Source: Bradyrhizobium rifense (lineage in GTDB: Bacteria > Pseudomonadota > Alphaproteobacteria > Rhizobiales > Xanthobacteraceae). Taken from it: a stretch of DNA of 64,000 bases. The stretch is taken from assembly GCF_008123425.1 (NCBI RefSeq), contig NZ_VSSS01000076.1, forward strand, positions 24,985-88,984. Reading direction: 5' to 3'. Both the position numbers and the translations under genes were made by a program. The notes below the pieces were generated by a model, which did not search any database, was not told the DNA's origin, and saw only the letters and a program-made list of their open reading frames with translations. Shown piece after piece: positions 34,877-44,200 of this stretch. Positions within the stretch are counted from its first letter, which is position 1, and each line of letters opens with the position of its first letter.

Positions 34877-36121
34877 TCAGGTGCAGCGCGCGCTCAGTCC
34901 GGATGCGCCGAGCTTGGCCATTACCTCGTCGAGATGCGCGCTGTCGCGGGTCTCGATGACGAGTTGCAGCAGCGTCGCCTTGGCCGGCAGGTCGGAGAAG
35001 GTCCGCTGGTGCGAGACCTCGATGATGTTGGCGCCGGCTTCGGCGAGCAGCGCCGCGACCGCAGCCAATTGGCCCGGCCTGTCAGGAATATCGAGCGAGA
35101 GCTGCGTCAGCCGCCCCTCGCGCGCCAGTTCGCGCGTGAGCACCGAGGCGATCAGCCTCGTGTCGATGTTGCCGCCGCTCAGGACCAGGCCAACCTTCTC
35201 ACCAGCGAAGCGCGTGGGATCGGACATGATCGCCGCAAGGCCCGCGGCGCCGGCGCCCTCGACGACCGTCTTCTCGATCGAGATCAGGGTTGCGACTGCA
35301 CGCTCGAGCTCGGCTTCGTTGACGAGCGCGATGTCGTCAACCAGGCGGCGGACGATTTCAGTGGTGATCTTGCCCGGCGATTTGACCGCGATGCCTTCGG
35401 CGAGCGTATCGCCGCGTGCCGGCAGATTGCCACCATGGACAGCATTGTACATCGAGGGATAGAGCCAGGCCTCGACGCCCAGGATGCGCAATGACGGCTT
35501 CAGCGATTTCGCGGCAATGGCGATGCCGCTGATCAGGCCGCCGCCGCCGATCGGAACGACCAGCGTGTCGAGCTCCGGGACCGCCTTGAGCATTTCCAGC
35601 CCGACCGTGCCTTGCCCTGCAATGACCAGCGGATCGTCGTAAGGATGGACGAAGATCATGCCGCGGGCCTCGCCGTGGCTTCGCGCGTACGCGGCCGCCT
35701 CCTCCAGCGTCGCGCCGGTGACAACCACCTCGGCACCATGATGTCTGGTGTTCTCGACCTTCACCATCGGCGTGCCCACCGGCATGACGATCGTGGCGGG
35801 AATGCCGAGCCGCTTGGCGTGATAGGCCACTCCCTGCGCGTGGTTGCCCGCCGACATGGCGACAACGCCGCGCGCGCGCTCCTCCGGCGTCAGCGCCGTG
35901 AGCCGGTTCAGCGCGCCACGCTCCTTGAACGAAGAGGTGAACTGGAGGTTCTCGAATTTGAGCCAGAGCTCGCAGCCGTAGATGTTGCTCAGCGTCCGGC
36001 TGTAGCTGCAGGGCGTCTCGACGACGGCACCGCGGATGGTCTCGGCAGCAGCTTGAATGTCGCCCGGTGCGACCGGAAGGCCGCTTAGATCGGGGATTGC
36101 GGTTTGGGACAATTCAGCCAT
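34877..36121 (-). CDS. ilvA: Threonine ammonia-lyase
   Basis: A 414-residue PLP enzyme converting threonine to 2-oxobutanoate and ammonia, feeding isoleucine synthesis. FTSSFKERGALNRL contains the PLP Lys66; VVPIGGGGLISGIAIA is the phosphate-binding Gly loop. A single C-terminal ACT-like domain (QLSLDIPDRPGQLAAVAALL, IEVSHQRTFSD) would allow feedback control; the length fits the short catabolic or TdcB-type form with ACT. The upstream start at 36163 adds MAYRPRRPNALCCP and is not preferred. Confidence 0.93.
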   Translation of the reverse strand: MAELSQTAIPDLSGLPVAPGDIQAAAETIRGAVVETPCSYSRTLSNIYGCELWLKFENLQFTSSFKERGALNRLTALTPEERARGVVAMSAGNHAQGVAYHAKRLGIPATIVMPVGTPMVKVENTRHHGAEVVVTGATLEEAAAYARSHGEARGMIFVHPYDDPLVIAGQGTVGLEMLKAVPELDTLVVPIGGGGLISGIAIAAKSLKPSLRILGVEAWLYPSMYNAVHGGNLPARGDTLAEGIAVKSPGKITTEIVRRLVDDIALVNEAELERAVATLISIEKTVVEGAGAAGLAAIMSDPTRFAGEKVGLVLSGGNIDTRLIASVLTRELAREGRLTQLSLDIPDRPGQLAAVAALLAEAGANIIEVSHQRTFSDLPAKATLLQLVIETRDSAHLDEVMAKLGASGLSARCT

Positions 36122-36166
36122 GGGACAGCATAGAGCATTCGGCCGCCGCGGGCGATAAGCCAACCG

Positions 36167-37030
36167 CTATTTGGTAAATTCCCGGGATCGTGAAGCCCGC
36201 CACAGCGTCCAGAGCGCGCGCAACCGCGACACCGGCTGCGGCGCGAAGGGATTGCGCCCCGGCCGCGACAGGCGATCGAGATCGGCCCGCGCCTGGCTCA
36301 GCGGCAGGAATGCAGCCCGCGCCGGCGGCGCCACCTGCGCCAGCAGCGACGAGGCCGTCGCCAGATGTTGCCGGGCTTCGCCCATGAGCTGGTCCAGCAC
36401 GGCATTCAGATGGGGCGTCTGCTTGCCGGCGAACACATCCTCGATGCCACAGCCATGGCCAGTCAGGAATTGCTGCGGCAGGAACAATTGTCGATGGGCC
36501 GAGTCCCGCGGCAGGTTCGCGATCACCTGCACGATGCCCTGCGCCAACCCGGCGTGCCGCGCGAGGTGCTCGCTCGCATCCGAAGCTTCGCCCATGATCC
36601 GCGCCGCGAGCGCGAACAGGGCCGAAGAGGTCGCCGCCAGATAGCCTTCAAGCGCCGTCATGGTCGGCATCGGATCGTTGTAGAGATCGAACTGATGCTC
36701 GTCGACGAGCAGCGACAAGGGCTCGACGGGCAGGTCAAAATCGCGGATCGCGCGCAACAGCTCGGCCGCCACCGGATTGCCCTCGGCGCTGCCGTGAACA
36801 AGGCCCGAGAACAGATCGGTCCACCATTGAAAGCGGATCTCGCCCGGCAAGGGCTGGCTCACCTGGTCGCGGACCCGGACGATCTCGACATTGAAGGCGT
36901 AGAGCGCAAGCAGCGCACGACGCTCGGCAGCGGGCGCGAACAGCGTCGCGGCATAGCGCGGAAAGTCATGGTTGCGCACGAGGTCGGCGCAGAATGTCAC
37001 GGTGTCGGGCGGCGTCGCAGCGCTGCTCAT
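36167..37030 (-). CDS. Squalene/phytoene synthase-family protein, NDUFAF6-like
   Basis: A 287-residue member of the trans-isoprenyl-diphosphate synthase fold: FCADLVRNHDFPRYAATLFAP, LALYAFNVEIVRVRDQV, IRFQWWTDLFSG and GLAQGIVQVIANLPRDS. The DxxxD metal motifs of true squalene synthases are not evident (EIVRVRDQ, NLPRDS), as in the mitochondrial complex I assembly factor NDUFAF6. It overlaps by 4 bases the NDUFAF3-like gene upstream, so the two are translationally coupled. A role in respiratory complex assembly is inferred; a lipid-synthesis role remains possible. Confidence 0.83.
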   Translation of the reverse strand: MSSAATPPDTVTFCADLVRNHDFPRYAATLFAPAAERRALLALYAFNVEIVRVRDQVSQPLPGEIRFQWWTDLFSGLVHGSAEGNPVAAELLRAIRDFDLPVEPLSLLVDEHQFDLYNDPMPTMTALEGYLAATSSALFALAARIMGEASDASEHLARHAGLAQGIVQVIANLPRDSAHRQLFLPQQFLTGHGCGIEDVFAGKQTPHLNAVLDQLMGEARQHLATASSLLAQVAPPARAAFLPLSQARADLDRLSRPGRNPFAPQPVSRLRALWTLWRASRSREFTK

Positions 37031-37419
37031 GGCACGGCAATCAGCGCGGCAGCGACGCGGCGCCGTTCGCCGATCATGATGTTGTAGGTGCGCACGGCGG
37101 GGCCGGTCTGCATGGTGTCCAACACCACCCTCACCGCCTTCAGCGCCTGGCGCAGCTCCGGCGGCGGCAGCCAGACGCCGGTTCCAGTCCCGACCAGAAG
37201 CGTGTCGATGCTGTTGGCAGCCGCGAACACCCGATCCAGCGAATAGCGGTCGATCCTGGTGGGATCGGTCACGTCCCAGGCCCAGATCGCGTCAGGCAGG
37301 CACAGCAGCGAGCCCCTATGCGACATGCCGGCGAAGGCAAAACCGCCCTTGCCATAGGCCTCGATCGGCGCCGAGCGCGGGAAATGGGGAGCGTTGGGAT
37401 CGCCGGCCATGAGCTTCAT
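37027..37419 (-). CDS. Mth938/DUF498-domain protein, NDUFAF3-like
   Basis: A 130-residue protein: IEAYGKGGFAFAGMSHRGSLL, AIWAWDVTDPTRIDRYSLDRV, TLLVGTGTGVWLPPPELRQAL and VVLDTMQTGPAVRTYNIMIGERRRVAAALIAV. This is the DUF498/Mth938 fold of human NDUFAF3, a complex I assembly factor. It follows secF after a stem-loop and overlaps the NDUFAF6-like gene. The linkage with SecDF-YajC suggests a job in membrane-protein assembly. Confidence 0.88.
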   Translation of the reverse strand: MKLMAGDPNAPHFPRSAPIEAYGKGGFAFAGMSHRGSLLCLPDAIWAWDVTDPTRIDRYSLDRVFAAANSIDTLLVGTGTGVWLPPPELRQALKAVRVVLDTMQTGPAVRTYNIMIGERRRVAAALIAVP

Positions 37420-37435
37420 CCGAATGAGCTGACTG

Positions 37436-37457
37436 CCCTCGCAAACTCATGCGAGGG
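37436..37457 (-). terminator. Stem-loop between secF and the NDUFAF3-like gene
   Basis: CCCTCGCA ... TGCGAGGG with a six-base loop, in the short gap after secF; no T run, so it may only attenuate transcription. Confidence 0.5.
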
Positions 37458-37470
37458 CCTGCGGTTCGGA

Positions 37471-38490
37471 TCACGCCTTGCTTTTCTTCGCCGGCGGAGC
37501 CTCTTCTTTCGCATCTTCGCGATGCTCGCCGACGCCGAGATAGATCAGGATCGGCGCTGCGATGAAGATCGAGGTGTAGGTGCCGACCAGCACGACGCCG
37601 AACATCATCACGGCCGTGAAGCTGTGGATGGCATGACCGCCGAACAGCAGCAGCGCCAGCAACGCCAGGGTCACGGTGAAGTGGGTGATGATCGAGCGCG
37701 ACAGCGTCGAGTTGATGGACTCGTTCAGCAGCTGCGGCATCGGCATCTTCTTGTAGCGCCGCAGCATTTCCCGGATGCGGTCATAGATGACGACGGTGTC
37801 GTTGAGCGAATAGCCCAAAATGGTCAGAAGCGCCGCGATGCTGGTCAGGTCGAAGTCGACCTGGCTGATCGACATGAAGCCGATGGTCAGCACGATGTCG
37901 TGCACGTTGGCGATCATGGCGCCGAGCGCGAACTGCCATTCGAACCGGAACCAGAGATAGATCAGGATCGAGACGATCGCGAGCATCAGGCCGAGCATGC
38001 CGAAGGCCAGCAACTCGCCGGAGACGCGCGGGCCGACCACTTCGACACGGCGATACTCGAAGGCATCGCCGAGCGCCGTGCGGACCTTCTGCACGGCTTC
38101 CTGCTGCGCAGCATCGCCACCCGGCTGCTCCGCGACACGGATCAGGACGTCGGCGGGACCGCCGATTTGCTGGATCTGGACTTCGCCCAGGCGCAGCCCA
38201 TCCAGTGTCGTGCGCATCGCCGCGATGTCGGCGGTGCCGGACTTGGCCCGCACCTCCAGCAGCGTGCCGCCGCGGAAGTCGATGCCGAAATTCAGGCCGT
38301 GGGTGAAGAACAGCGTGATGGCGACGATCGACAGCGCCGCCGAGATCGGGAAGCTGATGCGACGGAAGCGCGTGAAGTCGAAATGCGTATCGTCAGGGAC
38401 AATGCGCAGCGACGGCAGCCAGCCGAACACCGAGACGACGGTGAGGACAGCAATCAGGATGCCGAGCCCGATGAGAACAATGTGAGTCAC
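37471..38490 (-). CDS. secF: Protein translocase subunit SecF
   Basis: A 339-residue RND-type subunit working with SecD to drive late steps of Sec export with the proton gradient. Motifs: LNFGIDFRGGTLLEV, the membrane segments after residue 150, and SLNDTVVIYDRIREMLRR with RSIITHFTVTLALLAL. It lies 10 bases after secD in the yajC-secD-secF operon. The tail is Lys/Ala-rich. Confidence 0.96.
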   Translation of the reverse strand: MTHIVLIGLGILIAVLTVVSVFGWLPSLRIVPDDTHFDFTRFRRISFPISAALSIVAITLFFTHGLNFGIDFRGGTLLEVRAKSGTADIAAMRTTLDGLRLGEVQIQQIGGPADVLIRVAEQPGGDAAQQEAVQKVRTALGDAFEYRRVEVVGPRVSGELLAFGMLGLMLAIVSILIYLWFRFEWQFALGAMIANVHDIVLTIGFMSISQVDFDLTSIAALLTILGYSLNDTVVIYDRIREMLRRYKKMPMPQLLNESINSTLSRSIITHFTVTLALLALLLFGGHAIHSFTAVMMFGVVLVGTYTSIFIAAPILIYLGVGEHREDAKEEAPPAKKSKA

Positions 38491-38500
38491 GGTCAGGCTC

Positions 38501-40099
38501 CTAGATCGGCACGCTCTGCGGCCGCTTCCACCGCACCCACCCGGCCACGATCAGCCGGGTCAGCGTGAAGGCGGTGAACACCGTGGTGATGATGCCGATG
38601 CCGAGCGTCACGGCGAAGCCGCGCACCGGACCGGTACCGATATAGAACAGCACCGCGGCGGCAATGAAGGTCGTGATGTTGGAATCGAGGATGGTCGCAA
38701 GCGCCCGCTTGAAACCGGCGTCGATCGCCGAGATCGCGTTGCGGCCGCCGCGCAGCTCCTCGCGGATGCGCTCGTAGATCAGCACGTTGCTATCGACCGC
38801 GATGCCGACGGTGAGCACGATGCCGGCGATGCCGGGCAGCGTCAGCGTGGCATTGAGCAGCGACAGCAGGCCGAAGATCATGGCGACGTTAATCGCCACC
38901 GCGATGTTGGCGAACACGCCGAACAACCGGTAGGTCAGCAGCATGAACACGATGACCATGATCGAGCCGACATAGGCCGCAAGCTCGCCCTTCTCGATCG
39001 AGTCCTGGCCGAGGCCCGGACCGACGGTGCGCTCTTCGACCACCGTGAGCGGCGCCGGCAGCGCGCCGGCACGCATCAGGATCGCGAGATCGTTGGCGGA
39101 CTGGACCGTGAAACTGCCAGAAATCTGCCCCTGGCCGCCCGTAATGGGCTCGCGGATCACTGGTGCCGAGATCACCTCATTGTCGAGCACGATCGCAAAC
39201 GGCAGACCCACGTTTTCCTGCGTAGCCTGCGAGAATTTGCGGGCCCCGGTGGAATTGAAGCGGAAGGAGACGATTGGCTCGTTGGTACGCTGGTCAAACC
39301 CGGTCTGCGCATCGTTGAGCTCGGCGCCCGAGACGAGCACCTGCTTCTTGACGACGTAAGGCACCTTCGGCGAGCTCTGGCTCATCAGCAGCTCGGAATC
39401 CGGCGGCAATCCGCCCCGCTGCGCCTGGTCCGGCGGCACCGAGGTGTCGACCATCCGGAATTCCATCTTCGCGGTCTTGCCGAGCAGTTCCTTCAGATGC
39501 GTCGGATCCTGAAGGCCGGGAACCTGCACCAGGATACGGTCGTTGCCCTGGCGCTGGATCACCGGCTCGACGGTGCCGAGCTCGTTGACGCGGCGCTCGA
39601 CGATCTGGATCGACTGCTCGATGGTCTTGCGCATGCGCTCGACCATCGCAGGCTGCGATAGCGCCAGACGGATCAACCCGCCGCCGGCATCGGATATGTC
39701 GAGGTCGCGCTGGGTACCCGACCCGAGCAGGCCGCCGATCGGCTGCGACAGGTCACGCAGCTTGGTCAGCGCTGCCTGGAGATCGGTATCCTTGACCCGG
39801 ACCTCGACGGTATCGCCGCGGGTCACGAGGCCGGTATAGCCGATCTTGGCCTCGCGCAGCGAGCGACGGACGTCGTCGCGGACCTGGTCGAGCTTTTCCT
39901 TCTTGACGTAGTTGGCATCGACCTCGAGCAGCAGATAGGAGCCGCCCTGAAGGTCGAGGCCGAGCACGAGCCGGCGCTGCGCCCAGGCGGGCCAGGTCTT
40001 CACCTGCGCCTCGGGGAAGAAGTTCGGGACCGCGCAGAGGCACACGATCAGCGCCGTCAGGATAATCCCGAGCGCCCTCCACCGCGTGAAATACAACAT
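38501..40099 (-). CDS. secD: Protein translocase subunit SecD
   Basis: A 532-residue inner-membrane subunit with a large periplasmic P1 domain. Seen are RLVLGLDLQGGSYLLLEVD near the N-terminus, QRQGNDRILVQVPGLQDP, GGQGQISGSF, then GIVLTVGIAVDSNVLIYERIREELRGG and LFYIGTGPVRGFAVTLGIGI. The length is typical of the shorter alphaproteobacterial SecD. It is transcribed after yajC with a 47-base gap. Confidence 0.97.
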   Translation of the reverse strand: MLYFTRWRALGIILTALIVCLCAVPNFFPEAQVKTWPAWAQRRLVLGLDLQGGSYLLLEVDANYVKKEKLDQVRDDVRRSLREAKIGYTGLVTRGDTVEVRVKDTDLQAALTKLRDLSQPIGGLLGSGTQRDLDISDAGGGLIRLALSQPAMVERMRKTIEQSIQIVERRVNELGTVEPVIQRQGNDRILVQVPGLQDPTHLKELLGKTAKMEFRMVDTSVPPDQAQRGGLPPDSELLMSQSSPKVPYVVKKQVLVSGAELNDAQTGFDQRTNEPIVSFRFNSTGARKFSQATQENVGLPFAIVLDNEVISAPVIREPITGGQGQISGSFTVQSANDLAILMRAGALPAPLTVVEERTVGPGLGQDSIEKGELAAYVGSIMVIVFMLLTYRLFGVFANIAVAINVAMIFGLLSLLNATLTLPGIAGIVLTVGIAVDSNVLIYERIREELRGGRNAISAIDAGFKRALATILDSNITTFIAAAVLFYIGTGPVRGFAVTLGIGIITTVFTAFTLTRLIVAGWVRWKRPQSVPI

Positions 40100-40146
40100 C
40101 GACTGGACCTGTCAGATCAGGAGATTTGAGATGCTCGCGGAAGCGC

Positions 40147-40515
40147 TTACTTCGCCGCGGCGTCGTCCTTGGCGCTTTCCTTCGCGCTGTCCTTGGCCGG
40201 CTCGCCCTTGGCGCGCACGCCTGAGATCATCGACCGCATCTGGCGCACGCGCACGCCGTCAGAAATCTCGAACTCGATCTGGTCGTCATCGACCACCTTG
40301 GTGACCTTGCCGACCAGGCCGCCCGAGGTCACGACGGTGTCGCCGCGGCGGATGTTCTTCACGAGCTCGGCGTGGTCCTTCACCTTCTTCTGCTGCGGGC
40401 GCAGAATCAGGAAGTACATGATCACGAAGATCAGGGCGAACGGCAGCAGCGACATCAACATGCTGTTGGTGTCACCGGCGCCCGCGGCCTGGGCATACGC
40501 AGGGGTAATGAACAT
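40147..40515 (-). CDS. yajC: Preprotein translocase accessory subunit YajC
   Basis: A 122-residue single-pass membrane protein. After a short periplasmic start (MFITPAYAQAAGAGD) comes a membrane helix and the signature FLILRPQQKKVKDHAELVK, then a soluble beta domain RGDTVVTSGGLVGKVTKV. It ends in an Ala/Lys/Asp-rich tail. It is the first gene of yajC-secDF and is divergent from the DUF815 ATPase. Confidence 0.95.
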   Translation of the reverse strand: MFITPAYAQAAGAGDTNSMLMSLLPFALIFVIMYFLILRPQQKKVKDHAELVKNIRRGDTVVTSGGLVGKVTKVVDDDQIEFEISDGVRVRQMRSMISGVRAKGEPAKDSAKESAKDDAAAK

Positions 40516-40695
40516 TCGGACGATCCTCGTGGAAACAGGGGAAGCCGGTCAGGCCTTGACGGCGACCGGTTCGGTCAAATTCGCGCGGACTATAGCGGCC
40601 ATTGCCCCAATTGCAACGCTGCCAGACCGTCGATTTGGCCACCTTGCGGCGGGCCGTCAGGCCCGATAAAGGCTGCATTCTCAGGAACTTCGGAC

Positions 40696-41700
40696 ATGCC
40701 CAAAAAACCAAGCAAAAGCCCGGCCGGCAAAGGCCCCCGTACCGCTGCCACGAAGCCCGCCCAGGTCGCGGCAAAACGCCCCAAGGCGGTCTCAAAGGCG
40801 GCTCCAGAGGCAGCCTCGAAGGCCTCCCAGGACCTTTCCCAGGAGCGCATCATCCGCGCGCTGGAGACCATTGCGGCCCACCTCGCCGCCCAGGGCAAGC
40901 CGGCCGTCGAGCGCGAATCGTTCAAACAGGCGGACGCCTATGTCTGGCACCCCGACGGCCGCCTTGCTGCGGTGCCGCGGGTCAGCCGCGTCGAGCTGTT
41001 CCTGCTCAAGGGCGTCGATCGGATGCGCGACATCCTGATGGAGAACACCGAGCGGTTTGCCAACGGCCTGCCCGCCAACAACGCCCTGCTCTGGGGCGCG
41101 CGCGGTATGGGCAAATCGTCGCTGGTGAAAGCGGCCCACTCCAGCATCAACGCCGACCGCAAACCCGCCGACAAGCTGAAGCTGATCGAGATCCACCGCG
41201 AAGACATCGAGAGCCTGCCAGCGCTGATGGAGCAACTACGCGCCTCGTCCTTCCGCTTCATCGTGTTCTGCGACGACCTCTCCTTCGACGGCAATGATGC
41301 GTCCTACAAGTCGCTCAAGGCTGTGCTCGAAGGCGGCATCGAGGGCCGGCCCGAGAACGTCATCCTCTACGCCACCTCCAACCGCCGACATCTGCTCGCG
41401 CGCGAGATGATCGAGAACGAGCGCTCGACCGCGATCAATCCCGGCGAAGCGGTCGAGGAAAAGGTCTCGCTGTCGGATCGCTTCGGCCTGTGGCTCGGCT
41501 TCCACCGCTGCAGCCAGGACGAATATCTCGCCATGGTGCGCGGCTATTGCAGCCATTTCGACATCAAGGTCGACGATGAGGCGCTGGAGCGCGAGGCGCT
41601 GGAATGGTCGACGACGCGCGGCTCGCGCTCAGGCCGTGTCGCCTGGCAGTTCGTGCAGGAACTGGCGGGACGGCTCGGCGTGAAGCTGGCGGCCAAGTAG
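40696..41700 (+). CDS. DUF815-family AAA ATPase
   Basis: A 334-residue P-loop ATPase. A Lys/Ala-rich N-terminal tail of about 45 residues precedes ALETIAAHLAAQG, then NNALLWGARGMGKSSLVKA (Walker A, 134-145), FRFIVFCDDLSFDGND (Walker B) and VILYATSNRRHLLAREM (sensor-1 type), with a lid at DRFGLWLGFHRCSQDEYL. Family role unknown; it is conserved near secDF in rhizobia. ATG 40696 has AGGAA upstream. It is divergent from yajC. Confidence 0.9.
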   Translation: MPKKPSKSPAGKGPRTAATKPAQVAAKRPKAVSKAAPEAASKASQDLSQERIIRALETIAAHLAAQGKPAVERESFKQADAYVWHPDGRLAAVPRVSRVELFLLKGVDRMRDILMENTERFANGLPANNALLWGARGMGKSSLVKAAHSSINADRKPADKLKLIEIHREDIESLPALMEQLRASSFRFIVFCDDLSFDGNDASYKSLKAVLEGGIEGRPENVILYATSNRRHLLAREMIENERSTAINPGEAVEEKVSLSDRFGLWLGFHRCSQDEYLAMVRGYCSHFDIKVDDEALEREALEWSTTRGSRSGRVAWQFVQELAGRLGVKLAAK

Positions 41701-41718
41701 CACTTTCTTCGAAAACAA

Positions 41719-41761
41719 GATCGCCCGCTCCAGTGCGCAATTGCGCACAGGGCGGGCGATC
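41719..41761. terminator. Nested palindrome/terminator between DUF815 and nlpD-like genes
   Basis: Outer arms GATCGCCCGC and GCGGGCGATC enclose a 14-base perfect palindrome TGCGCAATTGCGCA (41734-41747). It lies between convergent genes and probably terminates both. Confidence 0.8.
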
Positions 41762-41801
41762 AATGGGCTCGTCTTGATGTGGCTGGGAGGCGCTCGAGGC
41801 C

Positions 41802-43199
41802 TCACGCCCCGTTCAAAAACTGAAGCGGGTCAACCGGGCTCGATCCCTTGCGGATCTCGAAGTGGAGCTGCGGCGACGCCACCTCCCCGGATTGACCCGA
41901 CTTGGCAATGACCTGACCGCGCTTGATGGGATCGCCGCGCTTCACCAACAGCTCACTCGCATGGGCATATGCGGTGACGTAGCCGTTGGAGTGCCGAACC
42001 AGGACCAGATTGCCGTAACCTTTCAGCTCGTTGCCGGAATAGGCGACGACGCCGTCTTCCGCCGCCTTGACCGGCGTCCCCTCGGGCACCGCGACGTTGA
42101 TGCCGTCATTGGACTTGCCGTTGGTCTTGGCGCCGTAGCTCGTGATCACCTTGCCGCGCACCGGCCAGCGGAAGGTCGGCAGCGAGCTGGTGGTCTCCGC
42201 CGCTTTCGCCGGCGTCGTCTCGGCGGGCTTCTCTTCGATATTGGTGGTGGCCTGAGCCAGGCGCGCGCTCTGCGCAGGCTGGGCAACAGCGGCCATCTTG
42301 GTGGTCGGAGCGGGAGCGGCCGCGACCGGCTGCAGTGCAGCCGCCACGGGGGCCGCAGCGACAGGTGCCGGAGCAAGCGGAGCGGCAACCGCTGCGGTCT
42401 TGGCGCCCGGCACGGTCAGCTTGGTGCCGAGTTTGAGCTTGGCCGACGGTTCGAGACCATTGGCGCGGGCGAGCTCGGCCGCGGAGATATGGTTCTTGCG
42501 CGCGATGCTGGCGAGCGTGTCGCCGTGATTGACGAAGTGAAGGCTAGACGGCGCGGCAACAGCCGCCACCGGCTTCGGCGCCATCGCCGGAGCAGCAGCA
42601 ACTGGAGCCATGAGCGGCGCAGGAGCAGCAGCCGTTGCACCCGGATGCGGGATGACCAGCTGCTGGCCGGGCGAGAGCGCGCGCGGACCCTTGTAGCCGT
42701 TGGCGGCCATGATCGCCTGCGGGCTCACATGATAGCGCTTGGCGAGCACGTCGAGCGTGTCGCTGGTGCCGACGATGATCTTGGTCCCGCCGACCGGCTG
42801 GGCGGCAGCGACCGAGCGCGGCGGCACGGTGCCGGTCGCTTCAAGACGCGGCTGAGCCGGCGGCGTGTAGGAGCCGAGCCCGCGGCCACCTCCGGAAACT
42901 CCCCCACCCGCTGCAACCGGGTAGGATTGCGGTGCGGCGACCGCCGGCGGCGGTAAGGCCTGGGACTGATAATAGCCGGACTGGGTCTGCGGCCGCGCAT
43001 ATTGCGGCAGCTCACGCTGCGGCGGCGGGGCCTGCTGGACCGAACCGGTCTGTTCAGACGAAAAGGGATTGGAGAAGTTCGACTGGGACAGCCGCGACTG
43101 CGTGTCGGCACTGCACCCTGCGAAACTGATGGAAATCAGCGCCAGCACCGCGACCTGCGGTACGCGGCGCGAGTAAAGCAACTCGGCGACTACAGACAT
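41802..43199 (-). CDS. NlpD-like LysM/LytM lipoprotein (amidase activator)
   Basis: A 465-residue lipoprotein (lipobox SFAGC, Cys29). Pro/Gln/Ala-rich linkers separate LysM 1 (about 140-185), LysM 2 (about 219-264) and a C-terminal LytM/M23 domain (345-460). Zinc ligands are degenerate: GKSNDGINVAVP replaces the H-x3-D type motif and SPQLHFEIRKG lacks the first His of HxH, just as in E. coli NlpD, a non-catalytic activator of cell-wall amidases. It lies next to pcm and surE, the NlpD neighbourhood. It probably controls septal peptidoglycan splitting. Confidence 0.93.
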   Translation of the reverse strand: MSVVAELLYSRRVPQVAVLALISISFAGCSADTQSRLSQSNFSNPFSSEQTGSVQQAPPPQRELPQYARPQTQSGYYQSQALPPPAVAAPQSYPVAAGGGVSGGGRGLGSYTPPAQPRLEATGTVPPRSVAAAQPVGGTKIIVGTSDTLDVLAKRYHVSPQAIMAANGYKGPRALSPGQQLVIPHPGATAAAPAPLMAPVAAAPAMAPKPVAAVAAPSSLHFVNHGDTLASIARKNHISAAELARANGLEPSAKLKLGTKLTVPGAKTAAVAAPLAPAPVAAAPVAAALQPVAAAPAPTTKMAAVAQPAQSARLAQATTNIEEKPAETTPAKAAETTSSLPTFRWPVRGKVITSYGAKTNGKSNDGINVAVPEGTPVKAAEDGVVAYSGNELKGYGNLVLVRHSNGYVTAYAHASELLVKRGDPIKRGQVIAKSGQSGEVASPQLHFEIRKGSSPVDPLQFLNGA

Positions 43200-43308
43200 G
43201 GTTACTCACTCGTACGCAACAAAACTGGTCTTTTAAGTAAACACGCGCCGAGTAAATAACGGCTTAACCCTCCCAATAAGACGTTGGCAGCGCAGCTAAT
43301 CCGGAGTT

Positions 43309-43959
43309 CTACAGCTCCCGCGCCACGCCGGGCAGTGCCGGCACGAAGCGGACCTCGACGAGTTCCCTGCGCTCGATCCCGGCCTCGGTCCGGCTCAGGC
43401 GGGTCAACGTCTGCACGCCCTGATGCGGGCCGACCGGCGCAATCAGGATGCCCCCGACCTCGAGCCGCTCGACCAGGTTCTCCGGAATTTGCTCCACCGC
43501 GGCCGTGACGATGATGCGGTCGAACGGGCCGATGTTGGGTGGCAGATTGAGCCCGTCGCCGAGCATCACCTCGACATTGTGATAGTCGAGCTTTTCAAGC
43601 CTGGCGCGCGCGGCGTCCGCAAGCTTGCGGTAGCGCTCGACCGTCAGCACCTCGCGCGTCAGCCGCGACAGCACGGCGGCCTGATAGCCGGAGCCGGCGC
43701 CGATCTCGAGCACGCGGTGGCTCTTCTGAAGCTGAAGCTGCTCGGTCATGTAGGCGACGACGAAGGGCTGGCTGATGGTCTGCCCGCAGGCGATCGGCAG
43801 CGCGCTGTCACGGTAGGCGGCGTCGCGATCGGAGGCCTCGACGAAGAGATCGCGCGGCACCTCTTCCATTGTCCGCAGCACCGTCTGATCGCTGATGCCG
43901 CGACGCCTCAGCGCGAGCTGAAACATCATCTTTTCCGGCGGGGGCTGATTGGAGGTCAT
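43309..43959 (-). CDS. pcm: Protein-L-isoaspartate O-methyltransferase
   Basis: A 216-residue SAM-dependent enzyme that starts repair of isoaspartyl residues in aged proteins. PRDLFVEASDRDAAYRDSALP, then GQTISQPFVVAYMTEQL, VLEIGAGSGYQAAVLSRL (SAM loop) and NVEVMLGDGLNLPP are typical. It is in the surE-pcm-nlpD group on the same strand; a response regulator of opposite orientation separates it from surE. Confidence 0.95.
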   Translation of the reverse strand: MTSNQPPPEKMMFQLALRRRGISDQTVLRTMEEVPRDLFVEASDRDAAYRDSALPIACGQTISQPFVVAYMTEQLQLQKSHRVLEIGAGSGYQAAVLSRLTREVLTVERYRKLADAARARLEKLDYHNVEVMLGDGLNLPPNIGPFDRIIVTAAVEQIPENLVERLEVGGILIAPVGPHQGVQTLTRLSRTEAGIERRELVEVRFVPALPGVAREL

Positions 43960-44200
43960 CGCTGCTTATATCGTCTCGTCAGAGGGCCGGATCGCCGCAC
44001 GCCTCGCTCGGGCCCGGGCAAGAATCCTGTTCCTGCTCAGGAACCTATGATAGCGTTTTGCTGCGGTATTTGACCATAGATCGGCTTGCAGCGGGCCAAC
44101 AGCAAACGCCATTTTCGGGCATCCGTTGGCCGAAACGCGCATTGCGTCGATTCGTGTAATCTGCGAACGTTTTCCGGAGATGGGCAAGGACTCAACGACA

